64,000 bases of DNA, taken from positions 1 to 64,000 of the forward strand of contig CAVXVE010000069.1 of NCBI GenBank assembly GCA_963764955.1, read 5' to 3'. Every line of letters starts with the position of its first letter. Within the stretch, counting starts at the first letter, position 1. The position numbers were made by a program, and so were the translations under genes. The notes beneath the pieces are model-generated. The model did no database searches. It was not told where the DNA came from and saw only the letters and a list, made by a program, of their open reading frames with translations. Shown here piece after piece: positions 55,046 through 63,703 of the stretch. This DNA comes from Roseiarcus sp963764955 (GTDB lineage: Bacteria > Pseudomonadota > Alphaproteobacteria > Rhizobiales > Beijerinckiaceae).

Positions 55046-56677
55046 TCACATCGGGTAGGCATAAGCCCCTACGGGTACGGCATAGGGAGCGCCCGTCGTG
55101 GTTCGCGCGCAGTTCGCAGGAGCGCTGCGGGCGACGCCGATGATGTCGAAGGTCGGCGCGCCCGTCGCGGTTCCTGCGCAGATCGCCTGCGCGGTTGACT
55201 TGAGCAGCACATCATAAGTCAGAGTCGCCGGATTGAAGTTGGCGAATTCGCCCTTCGACCCCGCGGAATCGATGATGTTGCTGTTATAGGTTCCCGATTG
55301 ACCGATATACTGGGGTACGCCGTTCGCATACCAGATAATCTCGGGACTTACGCCCAACATGACAACGTTGTGATCCGCTTCAACGCCGCTATCGAGATTG
55401 TAGACTGAGAGGCGGCTTGCGAGATTGTTCCGCACCGCGGTGTTGTTGCTGGAGGCGCCTTCGTGCGTTTTGTCGCCGACCGAAACGGTGGCGGCGCAAC
55501 CGGGCGACGGGAGACTGTCCGAGACCACCGTATTGTTGGCGATCAGACCGTTATGGATGCTCGAGAAGGCGATTCCCCAGCAGGCGCTCGTGATCACCAC
55601 ATTATTGGTCACGGTGACATTCGTCCAGTCCGAGTCGAAGGCGTCGATGCCTTGCAGACCAGTCGGAAACGAAAGCTCCGGATCCGATTGCCGGATGACC
55701 AAATTGCTGTCGATCAGGATGTTCTTGAAATAGTTCACGGCGGCGCCTGGCGCCAGGACGCCGATCACGCCCTGCATGGCGTCTGCATGATTGCCATCGC
55801 CGATGTCCAGGTTGTCGTGGATGTCGTTCTTGGTGATGGCGAGATTGCTGCCCGCGAAACCAATTCCGTCGTCGCCAAAATGATCGATCTGATTGTTTGA
55901 GAAGACGAGTTGGCTGGCCGAAAGCGAAGCGCCGAATCTGACATTGCTGATATGCGACCCGGTGAGCGAAACGCACTTCGTATTCGTGCCGGGGGGCGTG
56001 CTTAGGGCGGAGAACCCATTGCGCGCGTTCGCGAGCCATTGGGCTTTGCTCCAGGCCTCGGCGTCGTCCTGGGATGAGATGGTCATATTCTCGAGCACGA
56101 TGTCGGATGTCGGAAGCGTCGCGCCTCCGTCCTTGATCTGGACCAGGGCGTCGCCGCTGAGGGCGGCGGGTTGGAGACTTTGCACCTTGAGTCCGTTGAA
56201 CACCCACTTGTTGGTTTCGCCGATGAAAAGCGATGTCAGGACGGGTGTCTGCCCCGGCGCTGCCTGGATAGTCACAAAATCGGAGTTCGAAGTCTCCGGA
56301 GAAAAACCACCGATCAAGACGTCGCCGTAGTTTCCGCTCATGAGCAGGATTTCATCGCCGGGCGCGACCGGGCCTGCTAGCGGGCCGGTCTTGTTGACCG
56401 CCGGTTGTCCGGGAACCGGAACCTGACGATAGGGGGCGGTGGTCAGAAGGGGATAAGAGTAGCCAGTCTCAACTTTAATGAGCGCCTCGAGGTTGTTCCA
56501 TGGCGCGGCCTGTGAGCCGTTGCCGCCGGCCGCCTGCGTCTTTCCGTGGACCGGATCGAAGTACCAGACATGTCGGAAGGTTGATGGCGGGACGGCGCAC
56601 CCTGTATAAACATTGGCCGCATGTGCAGAAAAAGCGCTGCAGAACAGTAGAATTGTGGCGCAACCAAGCGTCTTCAT
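55046..56677 (-). CDS. Secreted right-handed parallel beta-helix protein
   Basis: 543 residues from ATG 56677 (an upstream in-frame ATG at 56683 is also possible). Signal peptide MKTLGCATILLFCSAFSAHA. Beta-helix repeats from about residue 140 on with Asn ladders such as LVFSNNQIDHFGDDGIGFAG, LAITKNDIHDNLDIGDGNHA, NVVITSACWGIAFSSIHNGL and IANNTVVSDSL, each coil about 22 residues. The N-terminal block (YFDPVHGKTQAAGGNGSQAA, APGDEILLMSGNYGDV) resembles the capping region of pectate lyase- or alginate epimerase-like proteins. No catalytic residue can be assigned. Likely polysaccharide-binding or -modifying; an EpsD-type exopolysaccharide gene is next. Confidence 0.8.
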   Translation of the reverse strand: MKTLGCATILLFCSAFSAHAANVYTGCAVPPSTFRHVWYFDPVHGKTQAAGGNGSQAAPWNNLEALIKVETGYSYPLLTTAPYRQVPVPGQPAVNKTGPLAGPVAPGDEILLMSGNYGDVLIGGFSPETSNSDFVTIQAAPGQTPVLTSLFIGETNKWVFNGLKVQSLQPAALSGDALVQIKDGGATLPTSDIVLENMTISSQDDAEAWSKAQWLANARNGFSALSTPPGTNTKCVSLTGSHISNVRFGASLSASQLVFSNNQIDHFGDDGIGFAGSNLAITKNDIHDNLDIGDGNHADAMQGVIGVLAPGAAVNYFKNILIDSNLVIRQSDPELSFPTGLQGIDAFDSDWTNVTVTNNVVITSACWGIAFSSIHNGLIANNTVVSDSLPSPGCAATVSVGDKTHEGASSNNTAVRNNLASRLSVYNLDSGVEADHNVVMLGVSPEIIWYANGVPQYIGQSGTYNSNIIDSAGSKGEFANFNPATLTYDVLLKSTAQAICAGTATGAPTFDIIGVARSAPANCARTTTGAPYAVPVGAYAYPM

Positions 56678-56683
56678 CGGCAC

Positions 56684-57229
56684 CTACTGTTGTCTGGACG
56701 ATCTGAACGTGTATAATATTAGTAGACTCGGTGTGGTTACCATGCAGTCCTCTAGGCTTTCAACTAACAATATTGTCTACCCCACTTATGGTTGGGTTAG
56801 CTGCGAATTCATTCACTGGGAGACGGGCGGGAGCCCCGCGCGGGAAGGCTTTGAGGGCCGAGGCGAGAAGCGGGGCGGCGCCCGAGGCGCGTGAGATTGC
56901 GATGTCTGGGAAGCGAGACGCGGAGGGGTAACGAAGTTTAAGCGAGGTCGTGGCGGCGCGTCCCCGGGATAGCGCCTTTGCGGCTTCGGCCGGGACATCG
57001 TAAGGGAGCTTGGCGATTCGGTCGAATCGCCCGCGCTCTATATTTCTTTGATTTCGCGCGCTTTTTCGCGGGCCGCGCTCCAGCGCGAGTTGCCGATCAG
57101 ACGGACCGGGAGCCGGACGACAGCAGGAGACGATTGTTCACACGCCCTTGCGGGTTGAATTCGGCTTTCGGGCCACGTCGACCGGAACGCGGCCCGGCTG
57201 ACGTCGGGCGATAGCGACAGCCCGACCGG
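56684..57229. other. 546-bp intergenic region
   Basis: First 120 bp AT-rich with GTGTATAATATTAGTAGAC, probably the promoter of the beta-helix gene. The rest is GC-rich with no supported gene; small frames (for example 56978-57214) are Arg-rich and read as noncoding. Confidence 0.4.
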
Positions 57230-58213
57230 TTAGTGCTTCTGCTCTTCTTTCGGGCTTTCGCCAGGGGGAGTTTCCGTCGTCGGTGTCTCGCCGGGCGGCG
57301 TTGCGCCCTCAGTCGCTGGCGCCGGGGCGGGTGCGCTCGGCGTGGCGGACGTCATGATCCGGGCGTAGTCCCCTTCGAACTTGGTGTCCGCCAATGCAGC
57401 CTTGGTAATTTCTTCCGCGCCCTTTCTTCCGATGTCGACACGCACCTCGCGTCTGGCGAAGTTATCGGCCTGGTCCCCGGTTAACGGCTTCTGATCCACT
57501 GACGTCACTTTGAAAAAGCTCGCGCCTCCACGCGAACGTATAAAGTAAATGTCGTCCGGCTTCCTGGCGTCCAGCACTTTCAGCATCTCGGGGGGCATCG
57601 TGGCGCTGTCGAGGGTTGCGTCGCCGCGGCTGAATTTGATGTGCATTTCGTTCAGCTTCGCCTCGACCTGTTCGAGCGTCTTGAAATCCTTCGTCGCCGC
57701 GGCGAGGGCCTCCACGTCCTTCGGCGTCGGGAAGGAAATCTGGTCGACCTGGAACAGCTCCCGCTGCTCGAACTGCTTGGGATGGCCCTGGATGTAGCTG
57801 TCGATTTCGTTTTTGGAGACCGCGCTCATCTTGCCCGATAGATCGCGTTGAACGAAAGCGCCGGCAAGAATTTGCTCTCGCGCCCGCAGGAGATCGAGAT
57901 GCACGGTCGGCTCGCGATCGAGCTTCGCCGCGAGCGCCTGCTGCACCAGATACTTGCGTTCGACGATGCGCGTCAGCGCTCCCTTGACAATCGCGTCGGT
58001 GCGCTTGTCAGCGGGCACGTTCGCGAGGCGAAGCTCGTTGTCCAACTCCTGCTGAGTGATGTCGTCCGGGCCAACATGAGCAATCACTTGCCCGACCACG
58101 GCCTGGGTCTCCTGCTTCTTGCCGCATCCGCTGAGCAGCATCGCGGCCGGCAGCACGCACGCGAGCACAGCGATGCGCCACCGGCGCCGAGAAATTGGCG
58201 GTATATGCAGCAA
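57230..58213 (-). CDS. EpsD-family peptidyl-prolyl isomerase lipoprotein
   Basis: 327 residues. Lipobox LLSGCGKK near residue 27-30, so a lipid-anchored periplasmic protein. SurA-like N-terminal helical region (ITQQELDNELRLANVPADKR, RAREQILAGAFVQRDLSGK) then a parvulin-like segment (ELFQVDQISFPTPKD, KFSRGDATLDSATMPPEM). EpsD-type proteins sit in exopolysaccharide clusters. C-terminal 40 residues are Pro/Thr/Glu-rich low complexity. Confidence 0.75.
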   Translation of the reverse strand: MLHIPPISRRRWRIAVLACVLPAAMLLSGCGKKQETQAVVGQVIAHVGPDDITQQELDNELRLANVPADKRTDAIVKGALTRIVERKYLVQQALAAKLDREPTVHLDLLRAREQILAGAFVQRDLSGKMSAVSKNEIDSYIQGHPKQFEQRELFQVDQISFPTPKDVEALAAATKDFKTLEQVEAKLNEMHIKFSRGDATLDSATMPPEMLKVLDARKPDDIYFIRSRGGASFFKVTSVDQKPLTGDQADNFARREVRVDIGRKGAEEITKAALADTKFEGDYARIMTSATPSAPAPAPATEGATPPGETPTTETPPGESPKEEQKH

Positions 58214-58702
58214 GGCTGTTTCTCCTGACTTACAAGCGGTCGAGGCCCGGGCGCGGGGCTATCGCGGGAGCGTGACCAATCCTCTGGCGGCCGGCGAACC
58301 ACAAACCGCCATCGCCGCCCCTGCGCCTGTCATGCGCATTTGACCCTGCTAGCACATCTTTCCGGGTGTTCGCATCGACGAATGTGTCTGGCAGGCGGCG
58401 GGCTAATACACATCTAATATATGATATTTTTGCTGAGCGCAAACGGTCACGTTCTCGCAATGCGCAGGCGATTGCCCTTTCCGGCTCCGCTGCAACCTGA
58501 CGTCGCGCGCCGTTGGGCCGCGAAGCCGTGAGGGACGCTTCCCAGCTGAACAAATCTTCGGCGCCTCGCTCGATTTGCGGGCGCCTATCCCGCGAATCAT
58601 TGGAGATTCTCTGGCACGCTCGTTGCGAAGTTGGTTCAGGCCCCGAGGGAGGGGTCGGGATCCCGCCCTCTCTCCAGGGGCGCAAGCGACGAGGCGAACA
58701 CA
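58214..58702. other. Regulatory region upstream of urtA
   Basis: 489 bp between divergent genes. It contains an AT-rich patch (CACATCTAATATATGATATT) near 58411-58431, which may serve the EpsD-like gene, and the sigma-54 site at 58612. No ORF is supported. Confidence 0.5.
58612..58627 (+). promoter_or_regulatory. Sigma-54 (RpoN) -24/-12 promoter for urtABCDE
   Basis: TGGCACGCTCGTTGCG matches the TGGCACG-N4-TTGC consensus, including the GG/GC pair 10 bp apart. It lies 76 bp upstream of the urtA ATG. Sigma-54 with NtrC-type activation under nitrogen limitation is the known mode for urea uptake genes. Activator sites upstream could not be identified with certainty. Confidence 0.75.
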
Positions 58703-60076
58703 ATGTCGTTGACGAGACGGACTTTTCTTTACGCGTCCGGCGCAGCCCTGGGAGGGGCGACTGCGCTCGGCGGCGCGCCTGCGCTGGAAGGCGCTGCGGC
58801 GCTGGGAGGGGCGACTGCGCTGGGGGGCGCGCTTGCGATGGGTTCCACGCCTGCGATGGCGGCCACGGGCGAACCGGTCAAGATCGGCATTCTCCATTCG
58901 CTTTCGGGCACCATGGCGATCAGCGAGACCACGCTCAAAGACGTGATGCTGATGCTGATCGAGGAGCAGAACGCGAAGGGCGGCGTGCTCGGCAGGAAGC
59001 TCGAGGCGGTCGTCGTCGATCCGGCTTCGAACTGGCCGCTGTTCGCCGAGAAGGCCAAGGAGCTCATCGAAAAGGACAAGGTGTCGGTCGTATTCGGCTG
59101 CTGGACCTCGGTGTCGCGCAAGTCGGTGCTGCCGGTGTTCAAAGAGCTCAACAACATGCTGTTCTATCCGGTGCAGTATGAGGGCGAGGAATTGGAGCGC
59201 AACGTCTTCTATACCGGCGCCGCGCCCAATCAGCAGGCGATCCCCGCGGTCGACTACCTGATGAGCGACGACGGCGGCGCGGTCAAACGCTGGGTTCTCG
59301 AAGGCACCGACTACGTCTATCCGCGCACCACCAACAAGATCCTCGCCGCCTATCTCAAACTTAAAGGCGTGCCCGACGAAGACGTCATGATCAACTACAC
59401 GCCGTTCGGATTCTCCGACTGGCAGACCGAAGTGTCGAAGATCAAGGCTTTCGGCTCAGCCGGCAAGAAGACGGCCGTGGTTTCGACGATCAATGGCGAC
59501 GCCAACGTGCCGTTCTACAAGGAGCTCGGCAATCAGGGCGTCAAGGCGACCGACATACCGGTCGTGGCCTTCTCGGTCGGTGAGGAAGAGCTTGCCGGTC
59601 TCGACACCAAGCCGCTCGTCGGCCATCTCGCGGCGTGGAACTATTTCGAGTCGATCGACACGCCTGCGAACAAGGAGTTCATCGCAAAGTGGCATGAATT
59701 CACGAAAAAGCCGAAGCGCACCACCAACGACCCCATGGAGGCCCACTACATTGGCTTCAACATGTGGGTGAAGGGCGTGGAGAAGGCGCAAAGCTTCGAG
59801 CCGGACAAGGTGATCCCGGCGATGATCGGCGTTGCGGCGCCCAATCTCACCGGCGGCCTCTCGACCATGATGCCCAACCACCACATCACCAAGCCGGTCT
59901 ACATCGGCGAGATCCAGGCGGACGGCCAGCTCAACACGGTCTGGCAGACGCCGGGCACGCTCGTCGCGCAGGAATGGTCGCCTTACCTCGAAGGCTCGAA
60001 GGACCTGATCGCCGATTGGCGGCCGCCGATGTCGTGCGGCAATTTCAACGTCAAAACCGGCAAGTGCGGCGGCTGA
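58703..60076 (+). CDS. urtA: Urea ABC transporter substrate-binding protein
   Basis: 457 residues from ATG 58703. Twin-arginine-like signal start SLTRRTFLYASGAAL, then an unusually long Gly/Ala stretch made of an 18-residue tandem repeat (residues about 16-51), cleavage near PAMAA. Mature Peripla_BP fold: EPVKIGILHSLSGTMAISET, VSVVFGCWTSVSRKSVLPVF, LFYPVQYEGEELERNVFYTG, YVYPRTTNKILAAYL, WKNYFESID-like AAWNYFESIDTPANKEF. Binds urea (or short amides) in the periplasm. Followed by urtB after a 104-bp gap with a hairpin. Confidence 0.95.
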   Translation: MSLTRRTFLYASGAALGGATALGGAPALEGAAALGGATALGGALAMGSTPAMAATGEPVKIGILHSLSGTMAISETTLKDVMLMLIEEQNAKGGVLGRKLEAVVVDPASNWPLFAEKAKELIEKDKVSVVFGCWTSVSRKSVLPVFKELNNMLFYPVQYEGEELERNVFYTGAAPNQQAIPAVDYLMSDDGGAVKRWVLEGTDYVYPRTTNKILAAYLKLKGVPDEDVMINYTPFGFSDWQTEVSKIKAFGSAGKKTAVVSTINGDANVPFYKELGNQGVKATDIPVVAFSVGEEELAGLDTKPLVGHLAAWNYFESIDTPANKEFIAKWHEFTKKPKRTTNDPMEAHYIGFNMWVKGVEKAQSFEPDKVIPAMIGVAAPNLTGGLSTMMPNHHITKPVYIGEIQADGQLNTVWQTPGTLVAQEWSPYLEGSKDLIADWRPPMSCGNFNVKTGKCGG

Positions 60077-60087
60077 AATTGTCTCCG

Positions 60088-60124
60088 GAGCCCCTCCCCT
60101 TCTCCTCCCGAGGGTGAGGGGCTC
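60088..60124 (+). other. Hairpin between urtA and urtB
   Basis: GAGCCCCTC ... GAGGGGCTC, 9-bp perfect arms, 12 nt after the urtA stop. No T-run follows, so it is more likely an mRNA-stabilising or partial attenuator element that favours urtA than a terminator. The sequence also resembles a common intergenic repeat of alphaproteobacteria. Confidence 0.6.
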
Positions 60125-60180
60125 TCCTCGAAAGCCGGACGACGTCGAACAGACGTCGGATTTGGGCCGCTGAAACCGAA

Positions 60181-61810
60181 ATGGTGGCTATGCCGCTTTC
60201 AAACGTTGCTCGTCACGCCTCTCGCCTTCTCGGCGCGCTCGGAGTCGCCGTCGCGCTGCTCGCGCCGGTCGCGACCCGAGCCGACGCCATCGACGACACG
60301 CTGGCCAATTTCCTCGCCGATAAGTTCTCGCAGAGCGAGAAGGCGGTTAACGAACTCGCCGCCGAGGCGCCCCCGCAGGCGGCGGCCATTCTGGAGGCGC
60401 TCGGCGACAATCGGCTCATGATCGATCCCGCCGATCATATCGTCGCCTACAAGACCGCCGAAGGCGCGCTCATCAACGCGAAGACCGGCGCGCCCGTTTC
60501 CGGCGCTGAGCCCGCCGCCTTCAAGAAGGTGCGGGTCAACAACGCGCTGAGAAACGCTATCCAGGGCGCCATGGGTTCGCTCACCCTGGCGAGCTCCGAT
60601 CCCGAGAAGCGGCTCAAGGCGGCCCAGGACCTGTTCAACACGCGCGACGCCAAGGCTCTGCCGGGCCTCGAGGCGCAACTCGCCAAGGAGAGCGACTCGC
60701 GCGTGGCCGCTGCGCTGAAGCAGGCGCAGGCCGCGATCTTCGCCACCAGCGACAGCGCCTCAACCCAAGATCGCCTCTCAGCGATAGCAACGCTGAAGGA
60801 GCGCGGCGATCAGGACGCGCAGAAGTCTCATCGACTCGATCGCCCAGAGGGCGACCGATCCAGCGGTCAAAAGCGCCGCTCAATCCGCCTTGAGCGCCAT
60901 CCATGCTCACCTCGCTTTGTGGGGCGTCGCGCAGAACCTCTGGTATGGCGTCTCGGCGTCGTCCGTTCTGCTTCTGGCGGCAATCGGGCTTGCGATCACC
61001 TTCGGCGTCATGGGCGTCATCAATATGGCGCATGGCGAAATGGTCATGCTCGGCGCCTATTCGACCTACGTCGTGCAGACGCTTTTGCCGCCGTCCTTGC
61101 AGGAATGGTCGCTTGCGCTCGCCATTCCACTCGCCTTCGTGGTCTCGGGGGCGGTCGGCATCGCGATTGAGCGCCTGGTGATCCGTTTCCTTTACACTCG
61201 ACCGCTCGAGACGCTGCTCGCGACCTGGGGCGTCTCCCTCATCCTCCAGCAGGCCGTGCGCAGCCTGTTCGGGGCCAACAACCGCCAGGTCAGCAACCCG
61301 CACTTCATGTCCGGCGCGTTCGAGCTTGGGGGCCTCTCGATCACCACCAACCGGCTTTGGATCATCGTGCTGTCGGCGGTCGTCTTCATTGGCCTGCAGC
61401 TTGTGCTGCGCGCGACGCCGTTCGGCTTGCAGATGCGCGCCGTGACGCAGAATCGCCGGATGGCGGCGTCGATGGGCATTTCCACCGCGCGAGTCGACAT
61501 GCTGGCGTTCGGGCTTGGATCGGGCGTGGCGGGAATCGCGGGCGTCGCATTGTCGCAGATCGACAACGTCTCGCCGAACCTTGGCCAAGGCTACATCATC
61601 GACAGCTTCATGGTGGTGGTGTTTGGCGGCGTCGGCAATCTCTGGGGCACCGCCTTTGGCGCTCTTCTGATCGGGCTCGCCAACAAGCTGCTCGAGCCGC
61701 TAATCGGCGCCGTCCAGGGCCAGATCGTGCTCCTGATCTTCATCATCCTCTTCATCCAGAGACGACCGAGGGGCCTTTTCGCCTTGCGCGGCCGAGCGGT
61801 GGAGGCATGA
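60181..61810 (+). pseudogene. urtB: Urea ABC transporter permease UrtB, frame broken
   Basis: About 540 residues when repaired. N-terminal part: signal-like LGALGVAVALLAPVATRADA, then a helical periplasmic extension with KRLKAAQDLFNTRDAKALPG and repeats typical of UrtB (HEAT-like). A frame break near 60827 shifts the reading; after it LSAIHAHLALWGVAQNLWYG leads to LivH-like membrane domain: FGVMGVINMAHGEMVMLGAY, SLILQQAVRSLFGANNRQV, MVVVFGGVGNLWGTAFGALL. The permease pairs with UrtC. Single-base error seems likelier than real loss, because the rest of the operon is intact. Confidence 0.9.
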
Positions 61811-62931
61811 GTACGCGGCTCGACCAGCTCGGAATCGTTTTCGTCGCGATCCTCATCGCGGCGGCCATCGCCGTGCCATTGCTGTCGCTTGCGGTCTCGC
61901 CCAGCTCGCCGCTCTATTTGCCGCCCTATCTGGTGCAGTTGCTCGGCAAATATCTCTGCTACGCGATCCTCGCGGTCGCGCTCGATCTCGTCTGGGGCTA
62001 TTGCGGCATTCTGTCGCTCGGCCACGGCGCGTTCTTCGCCCTCGGCGGCTATGCGATGGGCATGTATATGATGCGGCAGATCGGGACGCGCGGCGTTTAC
62101 GCCAATCCGATCCTGCCGGATTTCATGGTGTTTCTGAACTGGAAGGAGCTGCCCGTCGCCTGGTGGGGATTTAACTGGTTTCCCTATGCGATTGCGATGG
62201 TGGTGCTGGTCCCGGGCCTTCTGGCGCTCGCCTTCGGCTGGTTCGCGTTTCGCTCGCGGGTGACCGGCGTCTATCTCTCGATCATCACCCAGGCGATGAC
62301 CTTCGCTCTGTTCAAGGAGTTCTTCCGCAACGATTTCGGCTTCGGCGGCAACAACGGCCTGACCGATTTCAAGGACCTGCTTGGCCTCTCGCTTCAATCC
62401 GCCTCGATGAAGGCCGCGCTGTTCTCGGCCACCGCGATCGCGCTCATCATCGCCTATGCCGTCTCGCGCGCCATCATCGGCTCGAAATACGGCAAGGCGC
62501 TGATGGCGGTGCGTGACGCCGAGAGCCGCATGCGCTTTCTCGGCTATCGGGTAGCGAACTATAAGCTCTTCGCCTTCGTCGTCTCGGCGGTCATGGCGGG
62601 CGTCGCCGGAGCGCTCTACGTGCCGCAAGTGGGCATCATCAATCCGAGCGAATTCGCGCCCGCGAACTCTATCGAGGCAGCGATCTGGGTCGCGGTCGGC
62701 GGTCGCGGGACATTGATCGGCGCCGCGATTGGCGCGATCGCGGTTAACTTCGCCAAGACCTTCTTCACCGGGGCGTTCCCCGAATATTGGCTCTATGGTC
62801 TCGGCCTCCTGTTCGTCCTGACCACCCTGTTTCTGCCGAAGGGTTTGCTTGGCCTTGCGCTCAAAAGCAGCGAGCCAAAATCGCGCGAGGTCGTCTCCGT
62901 TGACGCCGTCGAGGAGGGCGCAGAGCCGTGA
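61807..62931 (+). CDS. urtC: Urea ABC transporter permease
   Basis: 374 residues from ATG 61807, overlapping the urtB stop (ATGA). LivM-like permease: DLVWGYCGILSLGHGAFFAL, RSRVTGVYLSIITQAMTFAL, NNGLTDFKDLLGL, VRDAESRMRFLGYRVANYKL, IEAAIWVAVGGRGTLIGAAI. About ten membrane spans; the RDAESRxRFLGY segment is the conserved cytoplasmic loop that meets the ATPases. Forms the channel with UrtB. Confidence 0.95.
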   Translation: MSTRLDQLGIVFVAILIAAAIAVPLLSLAVSPSSPLYLPPYLVQLLGKYLCYAILAVALDLVWGYCGILSLGHGAFFALGGYAMGMYMMRQIGTRGVYANPILPDFMVFLNWKELPVAWWGFNWFPYAIAMVVLVPGLLALAFGWFAFRSRVTGVYLSIITQAMTFALFKEFFRNDFGFGGNNGLTDFKDLLGLSLQSASMKAALFSATAIALIIAYAVSRAIIGSKYGKALMAVRDAESRMRFLGYRVANYKLFAFVVSAVMAGVAGALYVPQVGIINPSEFAPANSIEAAIWVAVGGRGTLIGAAIGAIAVNFAKTFFTGAFPEYWLYGLGLLFVLTTLFLPKGLLGLALKSSEPKSREVVSVDAVEEGAEP

Positions 62932-63698
62932 GCCTCGCCGAGACGGCCAATCCGACTCTCACCCAGTCGCTCCTCTATCTCGACGGGGTCAGCGTCTCGT
63001 TCGACGGCTACAAGGCGCTACGCAGCCTGTCGCTGGTGCTTCTGCCCGGCGAGATGCGCGCCATCATCGGCCCCAACGGCGCGGGCAAGACGACGATGAT
63101 GGACGTCATCACCGGCAAGACACGTCCCGACGAGGGCGAAGTCATGTTCGACGGGCGCCATGACCTGACCAAGCTCGACGAAGCCGAGATTGCGACGCTC
63201 GGCGTCGGGCGCAAGTTTCAGAAGCCGACCGTGTTCGAGAACCACACGGTCGAGGACAATCTCCTGCTGGCGACGAAGGCGCCGCGCAGCGTGCGCGCGA
63301 CCCTGTTCGGTCGCGAGGACCCAGGGACATTGCGAACGATCGACGCCATCCTCGCGACGACCCGCCTTCGCGATCATCGGTCGCGCGTCGCAGGATCGTT
63401 GTCGCACGGACAGAAGCAATGGCTCGAAATCGGCATGCTGCTGGCGCAGGACCCGAAGCTCCTCTTGGTCGACGAGCCGGTCGCCGGTATGACCGACAGT
63501 GAAACGGCGGCGACCGCGGATCTTCTGCGCGACATCGCGCGAGATCATTCGGTGATCGTCGTCGAGCACGACATGTCGTTCGTGCGTGACCTGGGCGTCA
63601 AGGTGACCTGCCTGCATGAGGGTTCGGTCCTCGCCGAAGGCACGATTGATCAGGTCAGCGCCGATCCGCGCGTCGTCGAAGTCTATCTGGGGCGGTGA
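62928..63698 (+). CDS. urtD: Urea ABC transporter ATPase UrtD
   Basis: 256 residues from GTG 62928, overlapping urtC by 4 bp. LivG-like ATPase: Walker A GPNGAGKTTMMDVITGK, GVGRKFQKPTVFENHTVEDN (UrtD-type Q-loop), signature SLSHGQKQWLEIGMLLAQDP, Walker B LLLVDEPVAGMTDSE, VEHDMSFVRDLGVKVTCLHE. The SHGQKQWLEIGM wording is specific to urea transporters rather than amino-acid LivG. Confidence 0.95.
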   Translation: MSLAETANPTLTQSLLYLDGVSVSFDGYKALRSLSLVLLPGEMRAIIGPNGAGKTTMMDVITGKTRPDEGEVMFDGRHDLTKLDEAEIATLGVGRKFQKPTVFENHTVEDNLLLATKAPRSVRATLFGREDPGTLRTIDAILATTRLRDHRSRVAGSLSHGQKQWLEIGMLLAQDPKLLLVDEPVAGMTDSETAATADLLRDIARDHSVIVVEHDMSFVRDLGVKVTCLHEGSVLAEGTIDQVSADPRVVEVYLGR

Positions 63699-63703
63699 GA
63701 CGC

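Noticed and set aside
60088..60124. Rho-independent terminator after urtA
   Set aside because: Good stem but no following T-run; better as an intercistronic hairpin.
61591..62628. 345-codon minus-strand open frame
   Set aside because: Antisense to urtB/urtC, whose family motifs are unambiguous.
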